Made by a program: the position numbers and the translations under genes. A stretch of 13,039 nt of DNA, taken from NCBI GenBank assembly GCA_900753095.1, contig CAADXT010000112.1, positions 1-13,039 on the forward strand, written 5' to 3'. The notes below the pieces were generated by a model, which saw nothing but the letters and a program-made list of their open reading frames with translations, was not told where the DNA came from and searched no databases. This document shows, piece by piece, positions 1 through 6,521 of the stretch. Position 1 is the first letter of the stretch, and each line of letters opens with the position of its first letter. The DNA comes from Eggerthellaceae bacterium. GTDB lineage: Bacteria; Actinomycetota; Coriobacteriia; Coriobacteriales; Eggerthellaceae.

Positions 1-547
1 ACATGGCGCCCACTTCGCGCGCCATGCCCACCATGGAAAGACAGTCGGGGCGGTTGGGGGTGATCTCCAGATCGAGCACCGTGTCCGACATCTTCAGGTA
101 GTCGGCAATGGGCATGCCCGTAGGAGCATCTTCAGGAAGGACCCAAATGCCCTCATGGTCGTTGCCCATACCCAGCTCGCGCTGAGAGCAGCACATGCCG
201 CAGCTTGCCACGCCGCGTAGCTTCGACTTCTTGATCTTGAAGTCGCCGGGAAGCACTGCGCCGATGGTGGCAACGGGCACTTTGATGCCGGCGGCAATGT
301 TGGGAGCGCCGCACACGATCTGCACGGGCTCTTCGGCGCCAACGTCAACGGTGGTCACATGCATGTGGTCGCTGTCGGGATGGTCGACGCAGGTAAGCAC
401 GTGGCCTACCACCACGCCGTTGAAGGCATCGCCGATGCGCTCCACGCCTTCAACGCCCGTGCCGGTAAGGTCCAAGCGGTCGCAGAATTCCTTGATGTCC
501 TGCGGGACCTCTACATAATCAGAAAGCCATTTCAAAGATACTTTCAT
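1..547 (-). CDS. pheT: Phenylalanine--tRNA ligase beta subunit, N-terminal part (gene runs off the left edge)
   Basis: This is the beta subunit of the heterotetrameric phenylalanyl-tRNA synthetase, which with PheS charges tRNA-Phe in the cytoplasm. Only the first 182 codons are in the window; family members are about 800 residues. Residues 1-40 (MKVSLKWLSDYV...) are the typical PheT start. Residues about 43-150 form the EMAP/Arc1p-like tRNA-binding OB fold, recognisable from VVVGHVLTCVDHPDSD, VCGAPN, VPVATIGAVLPG and KSKLRGVASCGM. Residues about 158-182 (LEITPNRPDCLSMVGMAREV) begin the B3/B4 editing region. The ATG at 547 is preceded by a purine-rich GAAAGAG about 6 nt upstream. It lies 214 nt downstream of pheS, an unusually long gap for pheST that holds a large hairpin. 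It is probably controlled by the T-box ahead of pheS. Identity is secure; completeness cannot be judged. Confidence 0.95.
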   Translation of the reverse strand, partial: MKVSLKWLSDYVEVPQDIKEFCDRLDLTGTGVEGVERIGDAFNGVVVGHVLTCVDHPDSDHMHVTTVDVGAEEPVQIVCGAPNIAAGIKVPVATIGAVLPGDFKIKKSKLRGVASCGMCCSQRELGMGNDHEGIWVLPEDAPTGMPIADYLKMSDTVLDLEITPNRPDCLSMVGMAREVGAM

Positions 548-618
548 GTTTATCTCTTTCTAGTTGGAATTATTCAACCAACCAAGAGTCCTTGGCTGGA
601 ACAAAGTCAGCGAGGGCG

Positions 619-707
619 ATTATGGCGAGCACAGCTGGCGTGAAGGAGGGCGCAACGCGTACGGCGTACGTGAAGCCCTCCTGAAGCGCCAGATGTGCCG
701 CCATAAT
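619..707 (-). repeat. 89-nt nested imperfect palindrome between pheS and pheT
   Basis: Four successive paired arms are visible: 619-627 with 699-707 (ATTATGGCG/CGCCATAAT), 629-633 with 694-698 (GCACA/TGTGC), 635-640 with 687-692 (CTGGCG/CGCCAG) and 645-651 with 675-681 (GGAGGGC/GCCCTCC). A terminal hairpin CGTAC-GGC-GTACG sits at 658-670. Mismatches are confined to small internal loops. As RNA it would be a long rod between the two synthetase cistrons. There is no U tract after either arm, so it is not a standard intrinsic terminator. It could be a REP/MITE-like insertion or an RNA processing or stability element; the sequence alone does not decide. Confidence 0.8.
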
Positions 708-727
708 TGGCCGCAGCGTCGACTTGC

Positions 728-749
728 GCGTTGGCCGACAGGCCGACGC
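728..749 (-). repeat. Hairpin just downstream of pheS
   Basis: Nine paired positions (728-736 with 741-749, one G-T pair) enclose a 4-nt loop, 12 nt beyond the pheS stop. No run of T follows on the minus strand, so termination is doubtful. It may protect the 3' end of the pheS cistron or be part of the structured pheS-pheT spacer. Confidence 0.5.
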
Positions 750-761
750 AACACTGGATTT

Positions 762-1844
762 TTAGAACTGACGCAAGAACCTCATATCGCCTTCCAACAG
801 CATACGCAGGTCGGGAACGTTGTACTTCAAGCAGGCAACGCGCTCCACGCCTACGCCGAAGGCGAAGCCGGAGTACGCCTCGGGGTCGATGCCCGACATG
901 CGCAGAACGTTCGGGTCCACCATGCCGCAGCCCAGAATCTCAAGCCAGCCCGTGCCCTTGCACATGCGGCAACGCTCGCCGTCGTGCAGATGGCCGGTGC
1001 CGCCGCATACGCCGCAGCTTACGTCGGCCTCGGCAGAAGGCTCCGTGAACGGGAAGAAGTGAGCGCGGAAGCGCGTCTTGCGATCAGGGCCGAACATCTG
1101 CTTGCAGAAGTACTCGAGCGTGCCCTTCAAATCGCCGAAGGTGATCCCCTTGTCCACTACCAAGCCTTCACACTGCGTGAACTGGGGCAGATGAGACGGG
1201 TCGGCCACATCGCGACGGTACACCTTGCCGGGAGCGATGATGTAAATGGGCAGCTCCTGGTCTTCCATAACGTGAACCTGGACGCCGGAGGTCTGGGTGC
1301 GCAAAAGGACGTCGGACTCGCCGCGAACGTTTGCCTTCTCGCCGGAAAGGTCGCGTACGTAGAACGTGTCCTGCATGGAGCGGCTGGGATGGTCGGCCGG
1401 GGCATTCAGCGCCGTGAAGTTGTACCAGTCGGTCTCAACCTCGGGGCCGGTTGCCACGGTATAGCCAAGGCCCAGGAAGATCTCGGAAATCTCATCGGAG
1501 ATAGCGTTGATGAGGTGGCGCGTGCCCATCTGCTGGGAACGGCCCGGCAACGTGATGTCGATAGCGTCGGCCTCCATGCGCGCCTCAAGCTCTGCATGGG
1601 CAAGCTCGCGCTTCTTGGCCTCAAGCGCAGCCTCGATCTCGTTGCGGGCGGCGTTAACCGTCTTGCCCACTTCGGCACGATGCTCCTTGGCAACCTGGCC
1701 CATAGCGCGCAAATAGCCGGTAAGCGTACCGGACTTGCCCACAACCTCTACGCGGATCTTTTCCAACGCATCGGTGTTAGGCACGTTGCCAATAGCAGCA
1801 AGCGTATTGGCATGCAGGGACTTGATATCGTCGATAACTGACAT
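762..1844 (-). CDS. pheS: Phenylalanine--tRNA ligase alpha subunit
   Basis: Catalytic alpha subunit of phenylalanyl-tRNA synthetase, 360 aa, a normal length. Residues 1-90 are the charged helical coiled-coil arm that contacts tRNA. The class II core follows: GTRHLINAISDEISEIF (107-123), YNFTALNAPADHPSRSMQDTF (141-161), LRTQTSGVQ, motif 2 FRAHFFPFTEPSAEADVSC (259-277) and motif 3 GFAFGVGVERVACLKYNVPDLR (326-347). A CxxC...CxxC insert (C277, C280, C292, C295), resembling the zinc-type insert of Firmicutes PheS, precedes GWLEILGCGMV. I chose ATG 1844 because MSVIDDIK matches the family start and an AAAGG lies about 9 nt upstream. The open frame continues upstream to about 2105, but that part is the T-box leader and cannot be coding. 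Expression is expected to follow tRNA-Phe charging through the T-box. Confidence 0.97.
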   Translation of the reverse strand: MSVIDDIKSLHANTLAAIGNVPNTDALEKIRVEVVGKSGTLTGYLRAMGQVAKEHRAEVGKTVNAARNEIEAALEAKKRELAHAELEARMEADAIDITLPGRSQQMGTRHLINAISDEISEIFLGLGYTVATGPEVETDWYNFTALNAPADHPSRSMQDTFYVRDLSGEKANVRGESDVLLRTQTSGVQVHVMEDQELPIYIIAPGKVYRRDVADPSHLPQFTQCEGLVVDKGITFGDLKGTLEYFCKQMFGPDRKTRFRAHFFPFTEPSAEADVSCGVCGGTGHLHDGERCRMCKGTGWLEILGCGMVDPNVLRMSGIDPEAYSGFAFGVGVERVACLKYNVPDLRMLLEGDMRFLRQF

Positions 1845-1905
1845 TCCTTGCAACCTTTCTTCAACTTCCGGGGAACGCCGCCCAAGGAAAGCGTTCCCAA
1901 TACAT

Positions 1906-1953
1906 AAAAAGAGCCCTTCCCGTCTTGGAAAATCCAAGGACGAGAAGGGCTCT
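1906..1953 (-). terminator. T-box regulated intrinsic terminator of pheS
   Basis: On the minus strand a GC-rich stem (AGAGCCCTTC... pairing with ...GAAGGGCTCT, with an inner CTTGGA/TCCAAG stem and a short loop) is followed by TTTTT at 1910-1906. It begins directly after the T-box sequence, the arrangement expected for mutually exclusive antiterminator and terminator. It ends about 60 nt before the pheS start codon. Confidence 0.93.
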
Positions 1954-2185
1954 CGCGGTACCACCCTGGTTGATGCTGCGGCGGAAAACCGCACAAGCAC
2001 CCACTTATGCTGCTCTGTAACGGGAGCGCCCGTCGGAGCTAGTAACATCCATGGCAAGGCCACCCTGCTTTTACTCCGATGCTGGTGAAGGGAATCGCAC
2101 TGCACGCACGCTGGAGCCTTTCAGCCAAGGGCTCCTCTCTGTGAGCTTGCAATGAAGCACTGCGCTGTCTTCGTCGTCGCATATG
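1906..2185 (-). ncRNA. Phe-specific T-box riboswitch leader of pheST
   Basis: Cis-acting leader RNA that senses uncharged tRNA-Phe. The conserved T-box AGGGTGGTACCGCG is exact at 1967-1954. It is preceded by a small GCGG-TTTT-CCGC stem (1992-1981) and followed at once by the terminator. Upstream lies a Stem I-like arm with AGAGAG and a GAGCC...GGCTC distal hairpin (about 2142-2112). A TTC triplet at 2089-2087, followed by A, sits in an internal loop between ATTGCA/TGCGAT and TGCT/AGCA helices. This is the probable specifier codon for tRNA-Phe and agrees with the downstream gene. Uncharged tRNA would pair with the specifier and T-box and permit readthrough. The 5' end is estimated from the promoter; the Stem I fold was drawn by eye. 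Confidence 0.93.
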
Positions 2186-2191
2186 CTGTGA

Positions 2192-2223
2192 AGTATAGCA
2201 TTTTGCGCTGCACAGCCCCTCAA
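2192..2223 (-). promoter_or_regulatory. Probable pheS/T-box promoter (extended -10)
   Basis: On the minus strand TGCTATACT (2200-2192) is an extended -10 (TGN-TATACT) just upstream of the T-box leader. The best -35 candidate is TTGAGG (2223-2218), 20 nt away and therefore weak. The -10 lies within a small dyad, ATGCT/AGCAT (2183-2187 and 2197-2201). It starts within 40 nt of the dnaK stop, and no dnaK terminator is visible in that gap. Confidence 0.5.
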
Positions 2224-2234
2224 AAGCCACAAAT

Positions 2235-4022
2235 TTACCCCTGCTGCTGGCCAGCCAGCTCGCGCACATGGGCGCTTGAGCGGTCGAGCTGCTCGGCGGC
2301 AACCACGATGCGCCTTCCCTCCTCTTCGGGGTTGGCGCGCTCCTTCTTGCCAGGACGCTTCATCAGAATGCGGCGTAGCTCGGCAGAATCGGCTTTGACC
2401 TGCTTCTTTTCCGCTTTATCGATCTGCTTGCCCACCGAAGCAAGAGCAGAGTCGACCTCGGAAAGAAGGCTCTCGGCCTTCTGACGCACTTCCATGGTGG
2501 CGCGGCGGAACTCGTCTTCCTCGGCATATTCCTCAGCGTCGTGGATGGCCTGCTGAATCTCGGCGTCGGACATGCGATCGGAGTCGTCGATGGTGATGGA
2601 CTGCTGCTTGCCCGTGCCCAGGTCCTTGGCGGAAACAGTAAGGATGCCGTTTGCGTCGATGTCGAAGGTCACCTCGATCTGGGGCACGCCCGCCGGGGCG
2701 CGTTTGATGCCCTTCAAGCGGAACGTGCCGATGGCCTTGTTGTCCTTCGCCATGGGCCGTTCACCCTGCAGCACCTTGATCTCCACGCTGGTTTGGAAGG
2801 GCGCTGCCGTGCTGAAGATCTTCGAGTAGTGCACAGGAAGCGTGGAGTTGCGCTCCACCAAACGCGTTGCCACACCGCCCACCGTTTCGATGGAAAGGGA
2901 GAGCGGCGTTACGTCAAGAAGCAGCAAGCTGTTCGAGCGCACGATGCCCGTGGTGGCGCCGGAAAGCGTATCGCCCTGGATGGCGGCGCCGGTAGCCACG
3001 CATTCGTCGGGGTTGATGGAAGCCGAGGGCTCTTTTCCCGTTATGCGACGCACCTGCTCCTGCACCGCAGGGATGCGCGTCGATCCGCCCACCAGCAGCA
3101 CGCAGCCCAGCTCGGAGGCGGCGATGCCCGCATCATCGAGCGCCATCTGCACCGGAGCGGCCGTACGCTCCACCAAATCGCGCGTCATCTGCTCGAACTC
3201 GGAACGGGTGACGGTCATGTCCAAATGGATTGGCCCCTGAGCGTTCTGCGAGATGAACGGCAGGTTGATCTGGGTAGACATCGCTGCCGAAAGCTCCTTT
3301 TTGGCCTGCTCGGCCGCTTCCATCACGCGTTGAAGGGCCATGGGGTTGCGGCGCAGGTCCTCGCCATGCTCGCGCTTGAAGGCATCGACGATGTGCGACA
3401 CCAAGCGCTCATCGAAGTCGTCGCCGCCCAAGTGGTTGTCGCCCGACGTTGCCAGCACCTCGATAACGTCGCCGCCGATCTCAATGATGGAAACGTCGAA
3501 CGTGCCGCCGCCCAAGTCGTACACCATGACCTTCTGCGCGGTGCCGTTGTCCAAGCCGTAAGCCAAAGCGGCGCTGGTGGGCTCGTTGATGATGCGCAGC
3601 ACATTCAGCCCTGCAATGCGGCCCGCATCCTTGGTGGCCTGGCGCTGCGAGTCGTCGAAATAAGCCGGAACCGTGATAACGGCATCGGTAACCTCTTGGC
3701 CCAGGAAATTCTCGGCATCGCGGCGCAGCTTGCGCAGGATCATGGCCGATATCTCCTGAGGCGTGAACGTCTTGCCGTCTACCTGGGCCTTCCACTTGCT
3801 GCCCATATGGCGCTTCACCGAAGAAATGGTCCTATCGGGGTTCACCGCCGCTTGGCGCAGGGCGATGCTGCCAACCAGGCGCTCGCCTTCCTTCGAGAAC
3901 GCCACGACGCTCGGCGTGGTGCGCTCGCCTTCCGCATTGGGAATGATGGTTACCCGGCCGCCCTCCATCGTTGCCATGCAGCTGTTGGTGGTGCCAAGGT
4001 CGATTCCAATTGTTGCGCCCAT
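2235..4022 (-). CDS. dnaK: Hsp70 chaperone DnaK (595-aa Gram-positive type)
   Basis: Cytoplasmic ATP-dependent Hsp70 chaperone that binds exposed hydrophobic peptides and works with a J-protein and a nucleotide exchange factor. The ATPase domain shows GIDLGTTNS (6-14), VKRHMG with the catalytic Lys, [44 protein letters not shown] and [13 protein letters not shown]. The acidic-hydrophobic linker [11 protein letters not shown] leads to the substrate-binding sandwich and a charged helical lid; the end AGQQQG lacks an EEVD-like tail. The length is short compared with E. coli (638), consistent with Gram-positive DnaKs that lack an N-domain insert. The start is supported by GAAGGAGG 5 nt before ATG. 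It lies downstream of a J-domain gene, not in a grpE-dnaJ-hspR cluster, so it may be a second DnaK copy. No CIRCE or HAIR operator was seen upstream. Confidence 0.96.
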   Translation of the reverse strand: MGATIGIDLGTTNSCMATMEGGRVTIIPNAEGERTTPSVVAFSKEGERLVGSIALRQAAVNPDRTISSVKRHMGSKWKAQVDGKTFTPQEISAMILRKLRRDAENFLGQEVTDAVITVPAYFDDSQRQATKDAGRIAGLNVLRIINEPTSAALAYGLDNGTAQKVMVYDLGGGTFDVSIIEIGGDVIEVLATSGDNHLGGDDFDERLVSHIVDAFKREHGEDLRRNPMALQRVMEAAEQAKKELSAAMSTQINLPFISQNAQGPIHLDMTVTRSEFEQMTRDLVERTAAPVQMALDDAGIAASELGCVLLVGGSTRIPAVQEQVRRITGKEPSASINPDECVATGAAIQGDTLSGATTGIVRSNSLLLLDVTPLSLSIETVGGVATRLVERNSTLPVHYSKIFSTAAPFQTSVEIKVLQGERPMAKDNKAIGTFRLKGIKRAPAGVPQIEVTFDIDANGILTVSAKDLGTGKQQSITIDDSDRMSDAEIQQAIHDAEEYAEEDEFRRATMEVRQKAESLLSEVDSALASVGKQIDKAEKKQVKADSAELRRILMKRPGKKERANPEEEGRRIVVAAEQLDRSSAHVRELAGQQQG

Positions 4023-4063
4023 AAGGGCCTCCTTCGTTTTTCAGCAATCAACCGCTCCCACAA

Positions 4064-4255
4064 GGGGGACCGGTGCCCTTCTCCGGCTTCGCTTCCGCTT
4101 TTTCCGCCATTTTTATTGCGCAAGGGCCAAGCGGAATAGTTCGACGCATGGTTCGCCTTGTCCCAGCACGCAAGCTCGAATACCTGGGGCTTGGCCTTAA
4201 AGGCGCAACAAAAATGACGCGCTCCAGAGAAGCCGGAGAAGGGCACCGGACCCCC
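4064..4255 (-). repeat. 192-nt nested palindrome filling the spacer before dnaK
   Basis: Outer arms 4064-4090 and 4229-4255 are inverted copies with 26 of 27 positions paired (one mismatch, 4069/4250). Inner arms pair CGCCATTTTTATTGCGC (about 4106-4122) with GCGCAACAAAAATGACG (about 4203-4219) and GGGCCAAGC with GCTTGGCCT around 4124-4132 and 4189-4197. The whole element therefore folds into one imperfect rod with two internal loops. It occupies most of the 251 nt between the J-domain gene and dnaK. No target-site duplication is evident at its ends. It might be a non-autonomous mobile palindrome, a regulatory 5' leader of dnaK, or a structured small RNA. Confidence 0.85.
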
Positions 4256-4273
4256 TGAAGCGCGTCGCATTAC

Positions 4274-5071
4274 CTAGAAATACACGCCGCGTCCCATCAT
4301 CGCGCAGGCGTATTGCGCCAAGCACAAACCGCAGCAGATAAGGCTGGGGTCCATAACGCTCATGCTGAACCCGCGCTTGGTTCCTTCCTCCTGGTAGGTT
4401 TGCCCTGCCGCTTGGAACTGCTGGTACGCACGGCGATAATCGGCGTTGTTCGGATCGAGCTTCACCGCTTTGCGGATATGCTCAAGCGCCCGCAGCGTAT
4501 TGCCGGCGCCTTTGTTGGCCAGCGCGTTCAAGTAGTACCAACGGGCATTGCGCTCGCCGCTCACGATGCTGCTAAGCAGCGAAATCGCCTGATCGTAGCG
4601 CTTTTCGTTGATAGCATCGATGGCGCTGCGCACGGTGGCGCTGTCCGTGGCGGAAGCCTCAGGATGGATGGGCGCCGAAGCACCGCCGAAGCCCCCGAAT
4701 CCGAACAGGTCTTCGAAGTCGATGGTGGTCCAACCGTACGGCCCCTGCGACTGATAGCCGCCCTGGCCCTGCTGGGCACCGCCTGCATACGAACCTCGTG
4801 TGTAAGGGTTGCCCGCAAAGGGGTTCGCCTGGCTCTGCCCGCCGGCACCCGCCCCGTTTGCGGCTGCCCGCGCATCGCTGGCTGCGTATTTCTCGGGATT
4901 CACGATGCGGTCGTACGCTTCGTTGATCTCGTTCATGCGCTCAGCGGCCTTGGGGTCGTTCGGGTTCAAATCGGGGTGGTTCTCGCGCGCCTTCTTGCGA
5001 TACGCCTTCTTAACCTCATCCGCCGATGCGCTGGGGCTTACGCCCAGAACCTCGTATGGGTCCTTAACCAT
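4274..5071 (-). CDS. J-domain protein with Gly/Gln-rich linker, TPR-like region and Cys-rich tail
   Basis: An Hsp40-type co-chaperone of 265 aa expected to stimulate an Hsp70 ATPase, probably the DnaK encoded next. The J-domain spans residues 4-63 with the essential HPD at 32-34. Residues 65-131 are low-complexity Gly, Gln, Ala, Tyr and Phe, ending in DLFGFGGFGG, like a G/F region. Residues about 142-225 form helical repeats resembling one or two TPRs (AIDAINEKRYDQAISLL, RALEHIRKAVKLDPNNADYRRAY). The tail carries four cysteines (246, 247, 250, 256). It lacks the CxxCxGxG zinc fingers and the C-terminal domains of classical DnaJ, so it is a class C (type III) J-protein. ATG 5071 has AAGG 6 nt upstream and overlaps the preceding stop by 8 nt. 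Substrate unknown. Confidence 0.92.
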   Translation of the reverse strand: MVKDPYEVLGVSPSASADEVKKAYRKKARENHPDLNPNDPKAAERMNEINEAYDRIVNPEKYAASDARAAANGAGAGGQSQANPFAGNPYTRGSYAGGAQQGQGGYQSQGPYGWTTIDFEDLFGFGGFGGASAPIHPEASATDSATVRSAIDAINEKRYDQAISLLSSIVSGERNARWYYLNALANKGAGNTLRALEHIRKAVKLDPNNADYRRAYQQFQAAGQTYQEEGTKRGFSMSVMDPSLICCGLCLAQYACAMMGRGVYF

Positions 5072-5930
5072 GTTCTACCTTGCTCTCTTCTGCGTTATAG
5101 CGCTGCCATACTCCGGAATACAGCACGCTACGCAGCACGTGCACATCGCGCTCAAGCGGCAAACGCTCGAACGCATCGGCGGTGGCTGCGGCAAGCAGCT
5201 CCAAATCCTCACGGCACTCTTCGCGCTCAAGGCCCGAAGAGGCGAAGGGGTTGTAGCTGCCCGTCTCTCGATCTTGACGCAGATCCATCACTGCATCCAT
5301 GACATAGACGAATTTCCCCAATCTCGCACCAAAACGGCGCAAATCTGTTGCCCAAAAGTCATTCTTGTAGGCAAACAGATCGCCCAACAGCATGCCGAAG
5401 CGGTTCGCCGCCGCATCGGGATTCTGCTCGATGGCACTGGCGGCGCATGGCTCTGCTCCCCCGCCCATCACGGCGTCCTCTATAGCATGGATGTCGCCCA
5501 TGGCCCGCTCGATGGCGGCGCACGCCTGGGGGATGCGCTTTTTCGCCTTGCGGTACGGCATGGCAAGCGCCGCCGAGGCCGCCTTCGCCTTTGCCGACTT
5601 GTCGTCACGCCAATCGTCCAGGCACTTGTGGTAAGCCATGGCCACGCTCAAGTCGGCGGCATAATCGGTGAACTCAGACTGCGCGATTTCCTGCGGCGCA
5701 ACAGGGTGAACAGGGCAGCGCTTCTGCAGAAGGCGCTCCTGCGGCTCGTAAAGCGAGCCCAGCACCAGCGCCAAGAAAGTCATATCGTAGGAAACCGCCA
5801 AGCGGCAGCGCTGCCCATAACGCGCGCGGATGGAGCGGCATACGCCGCAATACACTGCATGGTAACGAAGCTTTTCCTCTTCGCCTAAGCTTTCCAAGCT
5901 GGGAAGGATGTAACCGAACACGCAGGTCAC
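5064..5930 (-). CDS. DUF5685-like family protein of unknown function
   Basis: A 288-aa protein that I recognise as DUF5685-like from its N-terminus (VFGYILP...YHAVYCGVCRSIRARYG...LAVSYDMTFLALVLGSLYEP), followed by RCPVHP and YAADLSVAMAYHKCLDDWRDD. Cys28, Cys31, Cys72 and His75 could form a metal site. Two Asp-rich helices stand out: LDDWRDD (104-110) and MDAVMDLRQD (211-220), the latter followed by GSYNPF. The protein looks helical and cytoplasmic, with no signal peptide. The GTG at 5930 is favoured by an AAAGG 4-5 nt upstream and by its GTGA overlap with the preceding micro-ORF. A second GTG at 5921 would give the more family-typical start MFGY. It overlaps the J-domain gene by 8 nt, which implies coupled translation and perhaps a shared job. 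The enzymatic role is unknown. Confidence 0.87.
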   Translation of the reverse strand: MTCVFGYILPSLESLGEEEKLRYHAVYCGVCRSIRARYGQRCRLAVSYDMTFLALVLGSLYEPQERLLQKRCPVHPVAPQEIAQSEFTDYAADLSVAMAYHKCLDDWRDDKSAKAKAASAALAMPYRKAKKRIPQACAAIERAMGDIHAIEDAVMGGGAEPCAASAIEQNPDAAANRFGMLLGDLFAYKNDFWATDLRRFGARLGKFVYVMDAVMDLRQDRETGSYNPFASSGLEREECREDLELLAAATADAFERLPLERDVHVLRSVLYSGVWQRYNAEESKVEHG

Positions 5931-6040
5931 TCGGCCTTTCGGGGGTTTGCAAGCAACGCAGAAAGCGCCGCTGCCGCCAGTGCGGCTATCGGCAATGCTC
6001 CGGCGAAGGCCCGTCCTGCGCCCTTCAATGCGCCCATCAT
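5927..6040 (-). CDS. 37-aa hydrophobic membrane microprotein (small ORF)
   Basis: A 37-codon frame fills the gap between hisI and the DUF5685-like gene. The peptide starts MMGALKGAGRA, continues with a hydrophobic Ala/Leu-rich stretch at residues 12-31 (FAGALPIAALAAAALSALLA) and ends NPRKAE, so it could be a single-pass membrane peptide. Its ATG follows the hisI stop by 1 nt (TAGCATG), the same arrangement as hisF and the gene after it. Its TGA overlaps the next GTG start as GTGA. There is no clear Shine-Dalgarno, so translation would depend on reinitiation after hisI. The codons look coding-like (24 of 37 end in G or C; first positions are rich in G). Ala-rich frames also arise by chance in GC-rich DNA. 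I do not recognise a family. Confidence 0.62.
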   Translation of the reverse strand: MMGALKGAGRAFAGALPIAALAAAALSALLANPRKAE

Positions 6041-6041
6041 G

Positions 6042-6380
6042 CTAGAACGAGCGGTAGAAGCAGGTGGTTTGCCCGGTGTGGCAGGCAGGGCCTGCGGGGT
6101 TTACCAGGGCAAGCAGCGTATCGGCATCGCAGTCGTAGCGCAGCTCGACCAGCTGCTGCGTGTTGCCCGATTCCTCGCCCTTATGCCAATACTTCTGGCG
6201 GCTGCGCGACCAGAACCAGGTGGTTTTCTGGCTGATCGTACGATGCACCGCCTCTTCATTCATCCAGGCCATCATAAGCACTTCGCGCGTTTGCGCATCC
6301 TGGACGATGCAGGGAATGAGCCCGTCGGAATTGTACGTAAGATCTTCTACCTGCAAAGCGGCTGTTTCGCGTTCGTTCAT
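6042..6380 (-). CDS. hisI: Phosphoribosyl-AMP cyclohydrolase (monofunctional)
   Basis: Opens the adenine ring of phosphoribosyl-AMP to give ProFAR, the third step of histidine synthesis, as a cytoplasmic zinc enzyme. At 112 aa it is the single-domain form without a fused HisE. Conserved features are [25 protein letters not shown] (20-44), [23 protein letters not shown] (53-75), and the metal-binding set [10 protein letters not shown] (D83, C84, D85, D87) with C100, H101 and C107. The ATG at 6380 has AAAGG about 6 nt upstream. It lies 141 nt after the beta-barrel gene and is followed by the 37-aa ORF after 1 nt. No hisE is found in the window, so the preceding pyrophosphohydrolase step must be encoded elsewhere. 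Confidence 0.97.
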   Translation of the reverse strand: MNERETAALQVEDLTYNSDGLIPCIVQDAQTREVLMMAWMNEEAVHRTISQKTTWFWSRSRQKYWHKGEESGNTQQLVELRYDCDADTLLALVNPAGPACHTGQTTCFYRSF

Positions 6381-6420
6381 GGCTGGCCTTTCATCCTGCG
6401 CCTTGGAATGCGCCGAGTTT

Positions 6421-6490
6421 CTTTACAGGTAAAGAGTGGCATAGATGCACCAGGCTCGCGGAAGAAACCCTGCGAGTTCCACATATCTGC
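6421..6490 (-). repeat. Two hairpins in the beta-barrel gene - hisI spacer
   Basis: In the 141-nt gap, CTTTACAGGTAAAG (6421-6434) is a short perfect palindrome. CTCGC/GCGAG (6455-6459 with 6472-6476, plus GG/CC inside) forms a second stem. This may be extended by AGAT/ATCT and GC/GC pairs out to 6439 and 6490. No U tract and no convincing promoter were seen. The structure is weaker than that of the other spacers. Confidence 0.45.
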
Positions 6491-6521
6491 ATGGACAAAG
6501 CCTGCACCGCAAGCGTGCGCT

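Noticed and set aside
564..1841. A 425-codon plus-strand open frame opposite pheS
   Set aside because: It is antisense to a gene with clear PheS motifs, has no recognisable domain, and runs through the palindromic spacer. It is a typical GC-rich shadow frame.
1845..2105. N-terminal extension of pheS in the same frame
   Set aside because: These codons cover the T-box, its terminator and the leader stems; the true start has a proper ribosome site and family-typical MSVIDDIK.
2541..4139. A 532-codon plus-strand open frame opposite dnaK
   Set aside because: Long antisense frames opposite dnaK are a known result of its codon bias. The translation has repetitive His/Arg/Ala composition and no motif.
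4064..4255. 6S or SRP RNA gene in the dnaK spacer
   Set aside because: Length and rod shape are suggestive, but the central bubble of 6S RNA and the SRP helix 8 motifs were not recognisable, and no own promoter was found. Kept only as a hypothesis.
4023..4273. CIRCE or HspR (HAIR) operator upstream of dnaK
   Set aside because: Neither the CIRCE inverted repeat nor a CTTGAGT/ACTCAAG dyad is present; the inverted repeats there are of a different sequence and size.
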